Assembly: GCA_001414485.1 (NCBI GenBank)
Contig: LLEY01000005.1
Span: 372,001 to 436,000 of the forward strand
DNA from: Calycina herbarum
Lineage: Eukaryota > Ascomycota > Leotiomycetes > Helotiales > Pezizellaceae
Reading direction: 5' to 3'
Length of the DNA stretch: 64,000 nucleotides
Positions 37,427 through 48,549 of the stretch are shown here, in pieces; position 1 is the stretch's first letter; each line of letters begins with the position of its first letter. Made by a program: the position numbers and the translations under genes. The notes under the pieces are model-generated. The model saw only the letters and a list, made by a program, of their open reading frames with translations. It did no database searches and was not told the origin of the DNA.

Positions 37427-39554
37427 ATGGCAATAACGACCGAGAGAACCCCTTTGATCGGGTCTCAAGATGGAGCTGAACCGGAAGAAATAGCCGAAAC
37501 GGAAATCGAATCAAATTTGGTGGGACAAGCGGAAGATGTTCCCAGCATGACTTCGCCAAAATGGCGGAAAATATTGGGAATCCTTCTTGCACTCACAGGC
37601 GAGTTTCTCTCTTATCCCAACAATGTAAATACTAATTATCTTTAGGTGTATTTATTGCAGGCGCAGACATGTCTTTCGTACAAGTGACATACGAATTGAT
37701 AGCTTCCTCCTTCAAAGATACTTCAAATAGTGCTTGGGTACTCGCTGGCTATAATCTTGGTCACTGCGTCGCATTGCCCATTGTAAGTAAAGCTATTATC
37801 TAAATAAAACACTTGTATGTATGTATACAACGGCTAATCTAATCCTTCTCACCTTGATAGTACGGTAAAATGAGCAGTCTTTACGGAACCAAATTTCCGC
37901 TAATTACGTCTTATTGTTTATTCAGCGTGGGCTGCGTTCTGTCGTATGTTCTGAAAGAATTCCCACCATTGATTGAATAATAGAGTGACTCATTAAGGAC
38001 AGTGGTACGGGAGCGCATTTGTGGCAAGTTATTGCCGGAAGAATCATCACCGGACTTGGTGGATCAGGAATGCTGGCACTTGTTTCCGTTATTATCACCG
38101 GTAGGGCTTTTGTTTTCTTGATTATTGGTCTACAACTAAATAAAATATGCTAGAAAACGTTCCACCGAGTCAACTGGCGCTGATGAGAAGTTATGTTAAT
38201 GTAGTAAATGTCATTGGACGCGCTTTTGGGGGGCCGATTGGAGCAGTTATAACTGATGCATTAGGTTGGCGATGGTAAGTCCATTTGGGGTGGTAATAAT
38301 ATATCCTAATTGAACAAAATAGGTCCTTTCTTTGCCAAGTACCCATTGCAATTTTATGCTGTACTTGCTGCGTAATCCTTTTATCGACAGGCGAAAAGGC
38401 AGAAAGAACTGCTGAGCAAATACAGAAACGCAAAAGTGTAAAAGATATTGACTACCTCGGAATAGGAGCCTTTAGCATCTCAATCACCAGCTTACTTGCA
38501 GCAATTCAGCTTTTCGGAAAACAAGGGTCAAATATTAGGATGGCATCGATTTTGATGGGCTCTGCTGTTTTCTCTGGGCTCCTATTCCTACTTATTGAGG
38601 CGTTTTATGCGGCCGAGCCTTTGATTCCTCTCGGTCTTCTCAAGACAGTCACTGGAATATATTTTCTTGCTCAGATGTTGTTGGTTCTTGGTAGAGAAGC
38701 TGTATTTCCCCTTTCATTGAAATTCTGGTTTTGCTGAGCTGACTTTGACAGCACGTTTCAACCATCGCTCCATATTTTCTTTGGACCGAAGACCTGAAGA
38801 CGACAGCTGCTGCACTACGTCTTATTCCATCACCTATTGGGTTTACAGCTGGGTCTCTTCTCTCGGGGTATATTATCCAAAGGTAGTCTCTCGATCATCA
38901 CCGATGATGCCAGCCATTCTAATTAATTGGTTTCAGGACCAGCAAATACAAAACCCTCAGTATGGTTTCGCTTGTTTTCGGTTCCCTGATATACCTGGTT
39001 ATTGCAATTCGGTGGGGCAATCAGCCATATCGATGGGAGCACTTCTACATTCTACCAGCGGGAATGGGAATGGGTGCTATTCTTACCTGCACCTTTGTGG
39101 GAATGACTATGAGTACCCCCAAACGGTTACATGCCACAGCAATTTGCATATATTTTCTATGTCAACAAGTCGGTGGAATCATTGGAACGGCGGTGTCGTC
39201 AGTTACACTCCGTACAATATTCAAGAATACTCTTGAAGATTGGTTGAACGGGATTCCAAATAAAGAAGAGGTAGGTGGTCGCAGACCCAAGAGTGGGTTG
39301 ACACAATCCATGCTGACAATTATAGGTAATTCGGGAGATTCTCAATGGAGCAGGGTCGTTGAATGTTCCCGAAACACTTCGAAAGGTGGTTCATCTAAGT
39401 TATCGTCACAGCTTCCAATTCGTTGCAAGTGAGTAATTTGTCCTTAAGAAAGAAAGCCGTCAAAAGCTGACAAACTGGCCTAGTTATACCATCACTTGCA
39501 GCGGCTCTCGTTCTACCCCTGTTATATTTGACTCCGGAAGTCAAAATAAACTGA
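37427..39554 (+). CDS. MFS transporter, DHA2/vacuolar amino-acid-transporter-like
   Basis: Ten exons (37427..37598, 37646..37782, 37861..37943, 38003..38100, 38154..38274, 38323..38701, 38752..38882, 38937..39270, 39326..39428, 39484..39554) give 542 residues, frame intact throughout. A polar N-tail (TERTPLIGSQDG) precedes the first helix (LTGVFIAGADMSFVQVTYEL). The MFS loop motif reads YGKMSSLYGTK, then AGRIITGLGGSGM, then YVNVVNVIGRAFGGPIGAVI with ALGWRWSF. The pattern and 12-14 helices fit the DHA2 group, which includes fungal multidrug exporters and vacuolar basic amino-acid transporters. The first intron has a GC donor (ACAG|GCGAGT); no GT donor gives the right phase. Ten small exons contrast with the two-exon MFS gene at 9994. 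It adjoins transposon-rich DNA but carries no stop or frameshift in this model. Confidence 0.85.
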
Positions 39555-40560
39555 TAGAGATGTTGTGCTTTTATTTATTGGCGAACTAGCCGCGTGTTGG
39601 CCTTCTATAAAAAACTGTATGTTCTTGTCAATTTGCTTGAGCGTCAATAGTACAATTCTCCCAAACTAGTCATTAGATATTCATTTCATTATCGTCCCCT
39701 GACGTATTACTGGTGTACCACCAGGGGTTGCAAAAATGCGTGACTGTAGCTGCCTCGCGCTTTCCCTTCTACAATTGTCCTAACACGCCTAGGAGAATAA
39801 AGATAATGTAAAGACAATTGTTCTAGTCATCTAAGATAATTAAATTAGTTCTCTAAGTTTTAGTCGAACTATCGGGGATGTAGAGCAGAGGGATTTTACT
39901 CTTGGTTAGTTACGAATTCCTGCACCCCCTGGTGTACGAGAAATCTCGTGAAATGGAACTATTAAGAACTAAACGATAAACTTAATCCAGCCTTTCTCGC
40001 TAAATACTTGTACTTAACCTTGATTACTGTTGGTTTGGTCCACACAGAACAGCTTCATATGGGCTCCCCTACTGTTTCGTATAACAGAAACACTCTAGGA
40101 GGTTTCCAATTATCGAAAGGTGATGGGTTTGACGACTGGGTTTTGCTATTGCTCGAACATTTCTTTCACAAATGGCGCGTCGAGTGAGTAAAGATAAGGT
40201 TTTGATTTCCTCAAAACTTAATAACCCATTTTCTCTCTAATTACACTGCATGTCTGATACCTTCCTACCAACCACGTAAGCATGAACTTTTGAAAGAGCT
40301 TCTTGGCTTCTTTCCTTTCCCAGCGCTTTGATCCTCGTTACGAACTGCCAGAACTCACTCCTCCTGACATTGGCTAGCAAACAATCATGCCTGGGGAGAA
40401 AAGAAAACAGTTAGAAGGTTTGTATTTCTACCAACCTGAACAGCCTTTACAACCAAGTATCATCACCATTTGGATTATCGCTGACGATAATAATCCTACC
40501 GAACCTACGTCTCATAGAAAGCGGAATGTTGTCCTCGCAGGGCGCTGAAAATGGCTCCAC
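39555..40560. other. intergenic region with a MITE-like element
   Basis: No intact gene. Contains the inverted-repeat element at 39718-39934. From about 40380 the minus strand begins to show the decayed C-terminal end of the DUF6604-family gene. Confidence 0.5.
39718..39934. mobile_element. MITE-like element, about 217 bp, TA-flanked
   Basis: The left end reads ccaccaggggttgcaaaaat and the reverse complement of the right end reads caccagggggtgcaggaatt. They are similar over about 28 bases, continuing into tcgtaact versus gcgtgact. TA lies just outside both ends (39716-39717 and 39935-39936), as expected for a Tc1/mariner-superfamily insertion. The interior (about 160 bp) has no coding capacity. 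A non-autonomous element is the simplest reading. Ends carry several substitutions, so the copy is not recent. Confidence 0.6.
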
Positions 40561-40569
40561 AATCTTTTC

Positions 40570-41107
40570 ATGGCCATCTCCTGTTACAGTGCAGCGAGAT
40601 GTTGCTTTTTGTACTCCTCGTCACCGAATTTCTCAATCAGATCCTTGACCATAAGTGACGCTTCAAGAAATCTGGTTCGCTCCTGATGCTTCACACCGAA
40701 CTCCTCCGCCATCATATGAGTAAAGTAGCTAGTAATATTTTTATCTCCTCTGTACTTCTTTATAGAATAATCAATTAAGGATTCCTCTATGTAAACCTTT
40801 GTATCTAGCGAAGCAATTTAACACAGCGCTGATATAAACTAAAGATATCGAAACAAAAGATTTCCTCCTTTGACTTTAGATGGTCTTTAAAGATTTTAAT
40901 CATTTGTATTAAACTAAGTTTAGGGCGCATTGATCTCTTCGCAGAAGAACATGATTTTGTTATAGTGGTGTTTTCTCCCAGAACCTTCCCAACATGCATC
41001 TCCAGCATGACTAGTGGTTCAGTTGCTGCTCTAGTGTGAGTCCACCGAGCACCCCTAACTTTTCCCTTCACGGATTCTTCGTTCTGCAGCCCAATGTAGG
41101 TCGGCAT
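40570..41107 (-). pseudogene. C-terminal remnant of a DUF6604-family gene
   Basis: On the minus strand a frame from 41107 to 40805 reads QNEESVKGKVRGARWTHTRA, LVMLEMHVGKVLGENTTI and SMRPKLSLIQMIKIFKDHLK, which resembles the part downstream of the DUF6604 domain in large fungal proteins. It ends at a TAG after CVKLLR. Protein-like sequence resumes in a different frame (about 40775-40590) with YSIKKYRGDKNITSY and VKHQERTRFLEASLMVKDLI and EKFGDEEYKKQHLAAL, then TAA. So stops and at least one indel break it. The matching 5' part lies at 44630-45913, beyond 3.5 kb of RIP-type DNA. Family naming is from recalled sequence features and needs a search. Confidence 0.6.
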
Positions 41108-41209
41108 GAGTTTTAGCCTTCGAACTTTGTTCCGGGAAATTGGCGGAGTGGTTTTCCGTGCGGTTTTGTAGTAACGAACTGAGGGCTTGCCTCGGCGATT
41201 ATGTAAAGC

Positions 41210-41814
41210 AACAGTTACGCTAATACTTATAATAAGATTATAGTAAATAAAGTATACTTCTAGGGTTTTTAGGCGATCTTCTATAAAAATCTAAGAAGAT
41301 CTCTACTAGTTAATTAACTTCTTAATATTAATTTATTCTATAACTAATTAGTTATTTTTCTTAAGTACTTTTATATTTAGAGAAGATAAGTTATTACTAA
41401 CCTAGATTCTCGAGGATTTTACTGCTTTGTTTTAACAAGTTATAAAGTAAAGCTAAGGTAATAATAGCAACTTAATTACTAGCTAGAGTAATTTCTATCT
41501 TATATAGTTAGTTTAAAAAATATTATATAATTAAGTCTAAGAGTATAGAGATGGTTTGAAAGAGGTAAAAAGAACCTATTATTAGTAAATTTAGTATATA
41601 TATATTAAATAAAGTAAAAACTATATACTCTACAAATATAAACTAATATAAGTACTAAAAGATAACTTAAGTAGGTTTTAGATAAGATCTTTATTTGAAG
41701 TAAGATTAAGCTCTTTCTAGATTTTTAAAAAAGTTATTTACTAAATATTTTAATTGAAAATAATAGACTATTTAAGAGCTACTAATATCTATTTATAAAG
41801 GTTTTAGGTATTAA
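41210..41814. repeat. AT-rich, RIP-degraded DNA left of the transposon
   Basis: Strongly AT-rich, with TpA dominant and CpA/TpG scarce, no open frame of length. It forms the left flank of the pogo-like element and cannot be identified. It may be an older element or the mutated middle of the interrupted DUF6604-family gene. Confidence 0.7.
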
Positions 41815-41816
41815 TA

Positions 41817-41888
41817 GCCGGTTCCCCTTCTACGGCGCATTCGCTTGTAGTCGGTAAAAGCAAGTGTCCTACAAACTCAAGTGTCCTA
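41817..41888 (+). repeat. left 72-bp terminal inverted repeat
   Basis: Starts gccggttccccttctacggc and ends ...tcaagtgtccta. It matches the reverse complement of 44188-44259 at 71 of 72 positions. The single difference is A here (cctacaaac) versus G on the right arm read in the same direction (cctgcaaac), a RIP-type change. Confidence 0.92.
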
Positions 41889-44187
41889 TACAGCCGGAAT
41901 AACCTCGGGAGTAGAATATCTACCAAAACCATTACTAAAATAGATAAATAATGTCTTATATTACTACTCTAATCGTCTATTCCAAAGTCTATAAAGTCTA
42001 CATTTGCTCTTATTAAGTCAATTAAGGATATACTCTCTTAAGGAGACGATGGATAATTAGGAATCTCGTCCCCGCTATTATCTAGGTAATCTAGGACTTC
42101 CTTACTACTTTTAAGGTGTAATTAACCTAAAGTAAAAGACACTTCCGGCTCTTCTTCTTCTTCTTATAACTATAGCAGAGGAATAAAATCCTAGGATTAA
42201 TATATCTTAAGCTCGTTAATTACTTATACTAATTCAGAATAAAAGTCTAGTAAGAGAGTATAACGCTTAAACTTATTAGGCTTCTTATCTAGCTCTCAGA
42301 TACGAACAAGGTCTTCTAGCAGAGGGAGTATATCGTCCTTCTTATATTATATAAGTCTAGCCTTATATGCTCTCTCGTCTTTACGTACCTATATACCCTT
42401 ATCTATAAGAGCTTTCCTAGCTTTATTAATAGCAGCTAAAAGCTTCTTTTCCTTCTTATACAAGGCCTCGGTTCTCTCGTCCTTATCCCTCTTCTATATC
42501 TTCTCTTATAACCCAGTAACGGCCGCTCCTCCTCCCTTATATATACTCCTCCGTAAATTACTCTTACGCTTAGCGTCGACGAGTAGTTTTTACTAGAGAG
42601 CGTAATGTTAAACTGTCGTAAGATGTGCCTTCTTAAGCGATATACTAACTTACGTTATTATCTTCTTAAATAGATTAATAGAGGGATTAGAAAATTAAGT
42701 AGGATCTCGAGAGCCTAGAGCTTATACAGTTATAGCAGTAGTCTAGATTTCCTTTAGACGAGTAGGAGGAAGACGAGGCAGCTCTAGATTAGTAACGTCG
42801 TCTATTATCCTTTTCTTCTTATTATATAACCTTATCTTTTTCTAGATAGCTCTCTAACTCGGTAGATAATAACCGGACTTAGCAAAGGCGTTCTTAATTA
42901 TATAAACCTTTATTATTTACGTATATATCTAGGTAAGATCTTAGAAGAAAGAAGCGACTAAATACTCAAAGTCTAGACTATAAAGAGCGTTAGTAATCGC
43001 TTACTAATAGTACTCTTTAAAAGGTCGGAAAACACCAACGTCTACTAGCTGTAGGATATGTATATAATAGGAGGGAAAGTACTATAGGAGTATATAGTTT
43101 TCGTAGCACTTAAGAACGAAGGGATCGTATTAGTGAGTCTTATAGCTATTAAGAAGTAACATCCTCTATAGCTTATCTAGCCCAGCTCTTAGCTCCTTAA
43201 TAAGATGGTTGGTATATACTATAATAATAGTGTTATTAATATAGCCGGTTAAAGAGCAATCTACTAACTCTTTTCTAGTTAGCTTATCTACTATCTAGTT
43301 ATCTATTATCTTCTTTCTTAGTATAATAACAAAAGGAGCCGCTGCTCGCCTATCGGCATAGATCGTCTCTATTATAGTCACCGACTTCCTATTCTCAGGA
43401 TTAGCTATGTATATCTCCTTCACTTCTATAGGAACGATAACGTTCTTACTTCCTACGTAACTAACTCGAGCTCCCAACTCGTCTATATTCTAGACATTCT
43501 TAGCCTTCTAGATCTTATATTACGTAAGGGCAGTAGTATACCTATTAAACCACGTCTTAATCTCCTCCTCAGTATACGATTCAAGCCTCTTAAAGGCAAT
43601 TAGCTTTATTTTTAGAGTATATAGGTCCTTGTTCTTCTTTAGCCAGTTCCAGAACTACTAATTAGACGGCGGTGGCTGGGGAGGGTTCTAGGACTAAGAA
43701 ATTAGCTAATTATTAATAGCAGAATCAAGATAATACTATACCTTCTTAAGATGTACGATCGCAGCCTTTACTATTTAGTACGTGGCTCTTAGTCCTATCT
43801 CCTACTGCTCGTAATAGTACTATTAGACAGCCTCCTCCTAGCTCTTATTCAACACCTTATTATTGCCACTATATATATTATATACATCTTCTGAGTTACG
43901 CTTCCTCTTTTTAGCCCTCCAGATAGCCTTCTATACCAACGATTCGTTTACACTATATATTCTTACTCCTACAGTTACTGCCTCGCAACCACCTTATTCC
44001 GTGGTCCATTCCACAGCCTTCTATATACGCTCCTTTTCTTCTAATTTATTAGAAGAGAGAGGGGGTAAGGAACTGTAAATAGCCTCTATCGTATTAATTA
44101 ATAGACGCGTTGTATGTTGATAGAAATAAGTAAGATAGTTAAATATATATAATTTAGGTGGGAAGCTAATCTACGGGATTTTCTCAG

Positions 44188-44259
44188 TAGGACACTTGAG
44201 TTTGCAGGACACTTGCTTTTACCGACTACAAGCGAATGCGCCGTAGAAGGGGAACCGGC
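44188..44259 (-). repeat. right 72-bp terminal inverted repeat
   Basis: Reverse complement of the left end with one mismatch, ending ...gaaccggc next to TA. It retains CpA/TpG dinucleotides that are nearly gone from the element body. Confidence 0.92.
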
Positions 44260-44261
44260 TA

Positions 44262-44600
44262 TTATATAGATATTAATCTAATTCGGTACTAACTATATAA
44301 CGTATATTAATAAAAAGTTAAACTATAAAGACTACCTAGGTATAAATGTTCTTATTAGAATTATTTGTCTTAAGAATACTTAATCTTTAAGTAACTGATT
44401 ATTATACTAATTATATTTATATTCTATAGCTAGTAGACTGAATAATAAGAGACATTTAAAGAGATAGTCTTTGTCTTATAATAAGTGTAAAACTAAACGT
44501 TGTTCTTCTTAATAGAAACTTATATTAGCTTTTATAAAGAAAGTTTTTGAAGCTTTGTATTTCAGGTTGCAAAACAATATCTTAGAACCGACTTTAAAAC
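44262..44600. repeat. AT-rich, RIP-degraded DNA right of the transposon
   Basis: Same TpA-rich, CpA-poor composition as the left flank; no open frame. Normal composition returns near 44600, where the DUF6604-family remnant starts on the minus strand. Confidence 0.7.
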
Positions 44601-44629
44601 CTGCTCTAGTATATGTAGCAAAATCCTAG

Positions 44630-45913
44630 GACTCCTTGTCGTAAGAATTTAGATCGCACTTGAACTCCATTCGGTGGGGTCCTCGACTTCTAGGCAGTTG
44701 TAGAGATTGCAAAGATCGGCAACGGTGTCGACTGATTCTTCGGCTACATTTAGCTTGCGAGAAGAGATGCTGAGAGGCTTCAATAATTGAAGCGTTTCAC
44801 GGAGTACATTGACGAAGTACTGATGCTTTTGGTTTGATACGTGTGTGGATTTATTCTGAAAACTTTGCTTCTTATAAAGTAGTTAGACATCAAGAATATC
44901 ATGACGATAACCGCAAGAGTTACATAGAAAGAAGGTCAAAAGACTTACTCAAAAAATTCAGTATATACACTGCAGGCAGCGATAACATCTTCCATAGTTT
45001 AAACGATGTTTTTAGGTACAGTCATTTTTGCTATGTCTATAATAGCTTTAACTGTCGGTATACACAAGTGGTTAGCACTTCCACGTGCCCTTCTCGCTTA
45101 ACGAGGAGGGCAGGTCAATACTCACAGTCTGTCGAACATAATGACGGATATCAGTCAAATCTTTGAGGAGACAAAATATCGCAAATGAGACATCTGCATC
45201 TGTAAGCTCAAGCTCATATTCACAGGCTGTTTTTGAGGCGTCATGCTTTTCAGTTGGCACAGGGTGAGTCCAAAAGTACACTATTTCGCCACGAGATCTC
45301 TCTCAACTCTTGGTTCTGTCTGCAAAAAAACCAGATATCCCCGCATATTTCGTCAAAGATTGTAAAATTCTATCCAGAACGATGTGTTTTTATTTTATTT
45401 TGAATAGGCGAGTTGATGTCTGTAGAGCTGTTATTAGCATCATAAACTAAGACAAAAGAAGAAGGCCAAGGAGATAGAAATACTCACACAAAGCAATCGT
45501 TGCATGAACTACGGGCCGCAATAACATCTTCAAGAGTTCGAATAATAGTTTGGGGTCTTTGCATTGCTTGCAATCGACTGGGCCATTTGAGGAATATCAG
45601 TCAACGTGAACTTTTGCTTTTGACCAGGATTTTTGCGTCTGCCTTTTGACTTGTTCCCGGTTGCCTTGGAAGAAAAATTGATAGATTCGTTCAGCTCTGG
45701 CGCCATGCTGGCTAGCCATATTATGAACTTATTAGTGCCAGCTTTGTACTGCTCGTACGTGTCGAATAGAATGAATCGAGCACCATTTTTGGAAGACGTC
45801 ACTGAGATGGGCTCAGATCGACGATCCTTCAAAATTTGGGCGAACAGGTCGGAATCTGGATAGAATCGTTGATTGGGGGGATGGTGGTCCTGTGAAGGTG
45901 ATCGTCGCGTCAA
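44630..45913 (-). pseudogene. DUF6604-family gene, 5' part, broken and rearranged
   Basis: The minus strand from 45913 reads ILFDTYEQYKAGTNKFIIWL then LTDIPQMAQSIASNAKTP, a typical DUF6604 start. A one-base frameshift near 45545 precedes TIIRTLEDVIAARSSCNDCF (to about 45487). Then 45281-45110 carries YELELTDADVSFAIFCLLKD LTDIRHYVRQT, normally later in the domain. 45055-44940 returns to a start-like segment VKAIIDIAKMTVPKNIV, a TAA where Gln is expected, then TMEDVIAA. About 44850-44640 reads QKHQYFVNVLRETLQLLKPL and DLCNLYNCLEVEDPTEW. The order suggests two tandem copies, each incomplete. Beyond 44630 the gene runs into RIP-degraded DNA. Non-functional. Confidence 0.65.
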
Positions 45914-46321
45914 GATCCCTCAACTGTGAAGGTAAGAAGGATAGATTGAAGGCGACGGAACGCATTCGAAGCTTTCGGGAAGTGGATGGTGGATGGACCA
46001 AGGTGTTGCTCAAGTTGAAGAAAGAGATTTTGGTTGACGGAAAGCTTCAGCAAAAAATGAAATACGGGGAAGGTAATTTGGGAAACTTGAAGGTGAGGTG
46101 ATTACGCAAGCGAAGCCCAAAAGTTCAACCAAAACACACTTTTTGTAAGGGAAAGGCTACCAATAAGATCTCGTTCATGCTAGGATGCTTCGCCTCCTAT
46201 CAGCTCACATATAAATTGTATCTCCTGGCCAGATACCACAACAGAAAGTCGCTCGCAAGTCTTTGTGTTAGCCCGGGGCTGCAAATCAACCTCTATTCAA
46301 TTGATTATATTCTCCTTCACT

Positions 46322-47539
46322 TCATACAGTTTTTGAGTTCTCGTCAATCAAAACTCCAAACGCAACTTTCGCCATTCCATAACTCTGCCCAACCGCCTCG
46401 CTACCATACACCCTCATCTCTTTTTCATAAGCAGCGGTCACACCTTCTTTGTACCCACCTGCCTCAGTTAGGAGTCGACCAAGAAGCGCCGAGTCTCTGC
46501 AAGCTGTATTTGCTCCAATACCGCCCGCTGGGGTCATCGAATGTACCGCATCACCAATAACGGTAACTCGCGGTTCATTCTCCCATTCTGGAACACCAGT
46601 TGGGGTCGAACAAGTGATCTTCCAGAATGCAGCCTCAGACTCCACCATCTCTTCGAAAAGGGGACGAAGACGCGGGTGCCAATTTGCTGTAAACTTCTTC
46701 GCTATCTTAGCTGCTGGGGCACCAATCATAGAATAGTCGTCATTCGGAGCCTTGATAACACCAGGTTGAGCCCCCATGGTCCATCCAAACTGAACATCTG
46801 GGTCATCCATATCGCCTGAGCGGACATTCGTGATCACAAACATTTTGCCCTTGGGATTGGTATCATCTACCAGTCGCCAAACACCTTCCCCAAGCCCTTT
46901 GAATGCAGAAGTTGGTGCCTGCCCGTGTATTCCTCTTGCGCCGGTATCGTACACCTTCAAAGCACCTTTCGAAACCTGTCTTGCGACTTTGGAATATATG
47001 CCCTCACCACCAACCAGCATATCTCCTTCGACTGACTTGGTTCCGTCTGCGAAGATTGCGCGAACACCATCGGGTGTTAACTCGTAGCTTGTAACATGGT
47101 GAGACCACTTGACGAATGGCTCACAGCCTGACATAAACTGTTTCCGCATATCTCCCCTCGATATTCCTACGATCTTTCCATCGCGCGATGACAGAGCTTC
47201 TTTTGTCTCTTTGGGTTTATCCTCACTGGCCTTTGCTGGTGCAGGCATCGACTCGGGAATTATCTCCCCCGTCGTTGCGTCTATAGCTCCAAAGCCACCA
47301 CCTCCAGTCTTGCCGCAGACGTCCCAAAATTTCGCCCATTTTTCTGGTCCGAGGACAGATTCGATGGCATCTAAGCCTTCGGTGGATAGACGGAGTCTGT
47401 ATCCCTGTGCGCGGAAGGAAATCGAGCTGTCTCTTTCGAAAATCTGGAAGGGGATCGAGGCTCGAAGGAGGGATTGCGCGAGTAGGAGGGAGGAGAGGCC
47501 GGCGCCTGAAATGAGAATGGGTTTTCGGGTGGCAGCCAT
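46322..47539 (-). CDS. FAD-dependent monooxygenase
   Basis: Single exon, 405 residues, minus strand. The N-terminal Rossmann FAD motif is ILISGAGLSSLLLAQSLL, with Ser in place of the last glycine of GxGxxG, followed by FERD (the acidic residue for the ribose). The middle contains DMLVGGEGIYSKVARQ, corresponding to the DG motif with a Gly-Gly-Glu variant. The second FAD motif is TVIGDAVHSMTPAGGIGANT near residue 329. The family hydroxylates aromatic or polyketide substrates with NAD(P)H and oxygen and is common in fungal secondary metabolism. Neighbours are a broken SDR gene and a broken FAD oxidase, so a decayed metabolite locus is possible but unproven. No introns, no stops. Upstream in-frame ATGs are absent. 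Confidence 0.88.
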   Translation of the reverse strand: MAATRKPILISGAGLSSLLLAQSLLRASIPFQIFERDSSISFRAQGYRLRLSTEGLDAIESVLGPEKWAKFWDVCGKTGGGGFGAIDATTGEIIPESMPAPAKASEDKPKETKEALSSRDGKIVGISRGDMRKQFMSGCEPFVKWSHHVTSYELTPDGVRAIFADGTKSVEGDMLVGGEGIYSKVARQVSKGALKVYDTGARGIHGQAPTSAFKGLGEGVWRLVDDTNPKGKMFVITNVRSGDMDDPDVQFGWTMGAQPGVIKAPNDDYSMIGAPAAKIAKKFTANWHPRLRPLFEEMVESEAAFWKITCSTPTGVPEWENEPRVTVIGDAVHSMTPAGGIGANTACRDSALLGRLLTEAGGYKEGVTAAYEKEMRVYGSEAVGQSYGMAKVAFGVLIDENSKTV

Positions 47540-48549
47540 GTTTGATGTTGTTGGAAGTATTCCGAAACTTCAAGGCTAAACTAGAAGACTTGATAATGGC
47601 GAACCATTACTTCCCCCCGCTCAAAGGAACAGTAGATATATGTTGGGTGCTGAAGCTTACCGGGACTCCGTGGGGTAATGTGGTGGGGGCTGATGACAGC
47701 ATCGGGTTGATTTCCGAAAAGGTTCCATACACACGTGATAGAAGCTTATATTCTTTTTACAAAGCAGCATTACCAACTTTTTCTTATCTGTAATGAAGCA
47801 TATTTAAGCAGCTGATTAAATAACCTGAGGTGTTCATTACTTAGAAGGTGTGCACAAGAAGACCGAGTCGATCGTTTCTGAAATACATTATATACGACTT
47901 CTGATACTCCCAATTCAAGTGGAGTTACCAGGGTGCATTTTCTCCAGTAAAAATGTTTCTCTAAACTAGCTCTTGCAATCATTTCTAGTTCTGATAGAGG
48001 CATATAAAACTGCTTTAATCAATCATTCCTGCGTGGAGAGTAGAAGCGGTCTACCTCCAGGCCGAGTCATCAATTTTAGATTGAACTTCTATGGTTACAC
48101 CAGAGAAAGATACCTGTATTTTCACTTCTTTAGTAAATTTAATGAACAAGGTCTGTTCCGTTGGCTGCTAGGTGTACAGCGTAAATCCCAATTCTCGCTT
48201 AAGCAAAGCCCCTATACTTTTGTAGTTGCTTGTTGATTTCCAACTGCCTTGCATGCCAATTATTGCTGCTTGTCACTACCATGGGTAACATAAACATATT
48301 CTGTTATTTTCCTGTTATGGCATTCGAACACTTTTGTGACTCGAACTCTAATTTAGCCTACAGGACCTTTCCGTATCACGTTACGAACATCACCTCGAAG
48401 GAATTTCTTGGATTTCGCCGGGCATCGTAACGTAATTGCAGCATTAATTCACACGTTACTGATGGTAGGAATGAATTCATATTAGAACTGCTTATTTGAA
48501 TTTTTTCTGAGACTTCCCACAATTCCCCCAATTGCCGGTTGTTACGTCT
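47540..48549. other. intergenic region
   Basis: Between the 5' end of the monooxygenase gene (minus) and the 3' end of the SDR gene (minus). Short open frames have no family features. The first 200 bases before 47540 presumably hold the monooxygenase promoter. Confidence 0.45.

Larger units (their letters stand above)
41815..44261 (-). mobile_element. pogo/Fot1-like (Tc1-mariner) DNA transposon, RIP-inactivated
   Basis: The element is 41817-44259 (2443 bp) with 72-bp terminal inverted repeats and TA on each side (41815-41816, 44260-44261). On the minus strand the decayed transposase is readable: LKKNKDLYTLKIKLIAFKRL, YTEEEIKTWFNRY, the DDE-region block GARVSYVGSKNVIVPIEVKE, NPENRKSVTIIETIYAD, then DPFVLKCYENYILL and LQLVDVGVFRPFKEYY. 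This order is the DDE_1 superfamily endonuclease of fungal pogo/Fot1 elements. TAG stops lie where the family has Trp or Gln, as expected if TGG became TAG and CAA became TAA. CpA is nearly absent inside while CpG survives. The transposase is inactive. Confidence 0.88.

Noticed and set aside
41210..44600. possible active gene or ncRNA in the AT-rich tract
   Set aside because: Composition and stop pattern are those of RIP-mutated transposon DNA.
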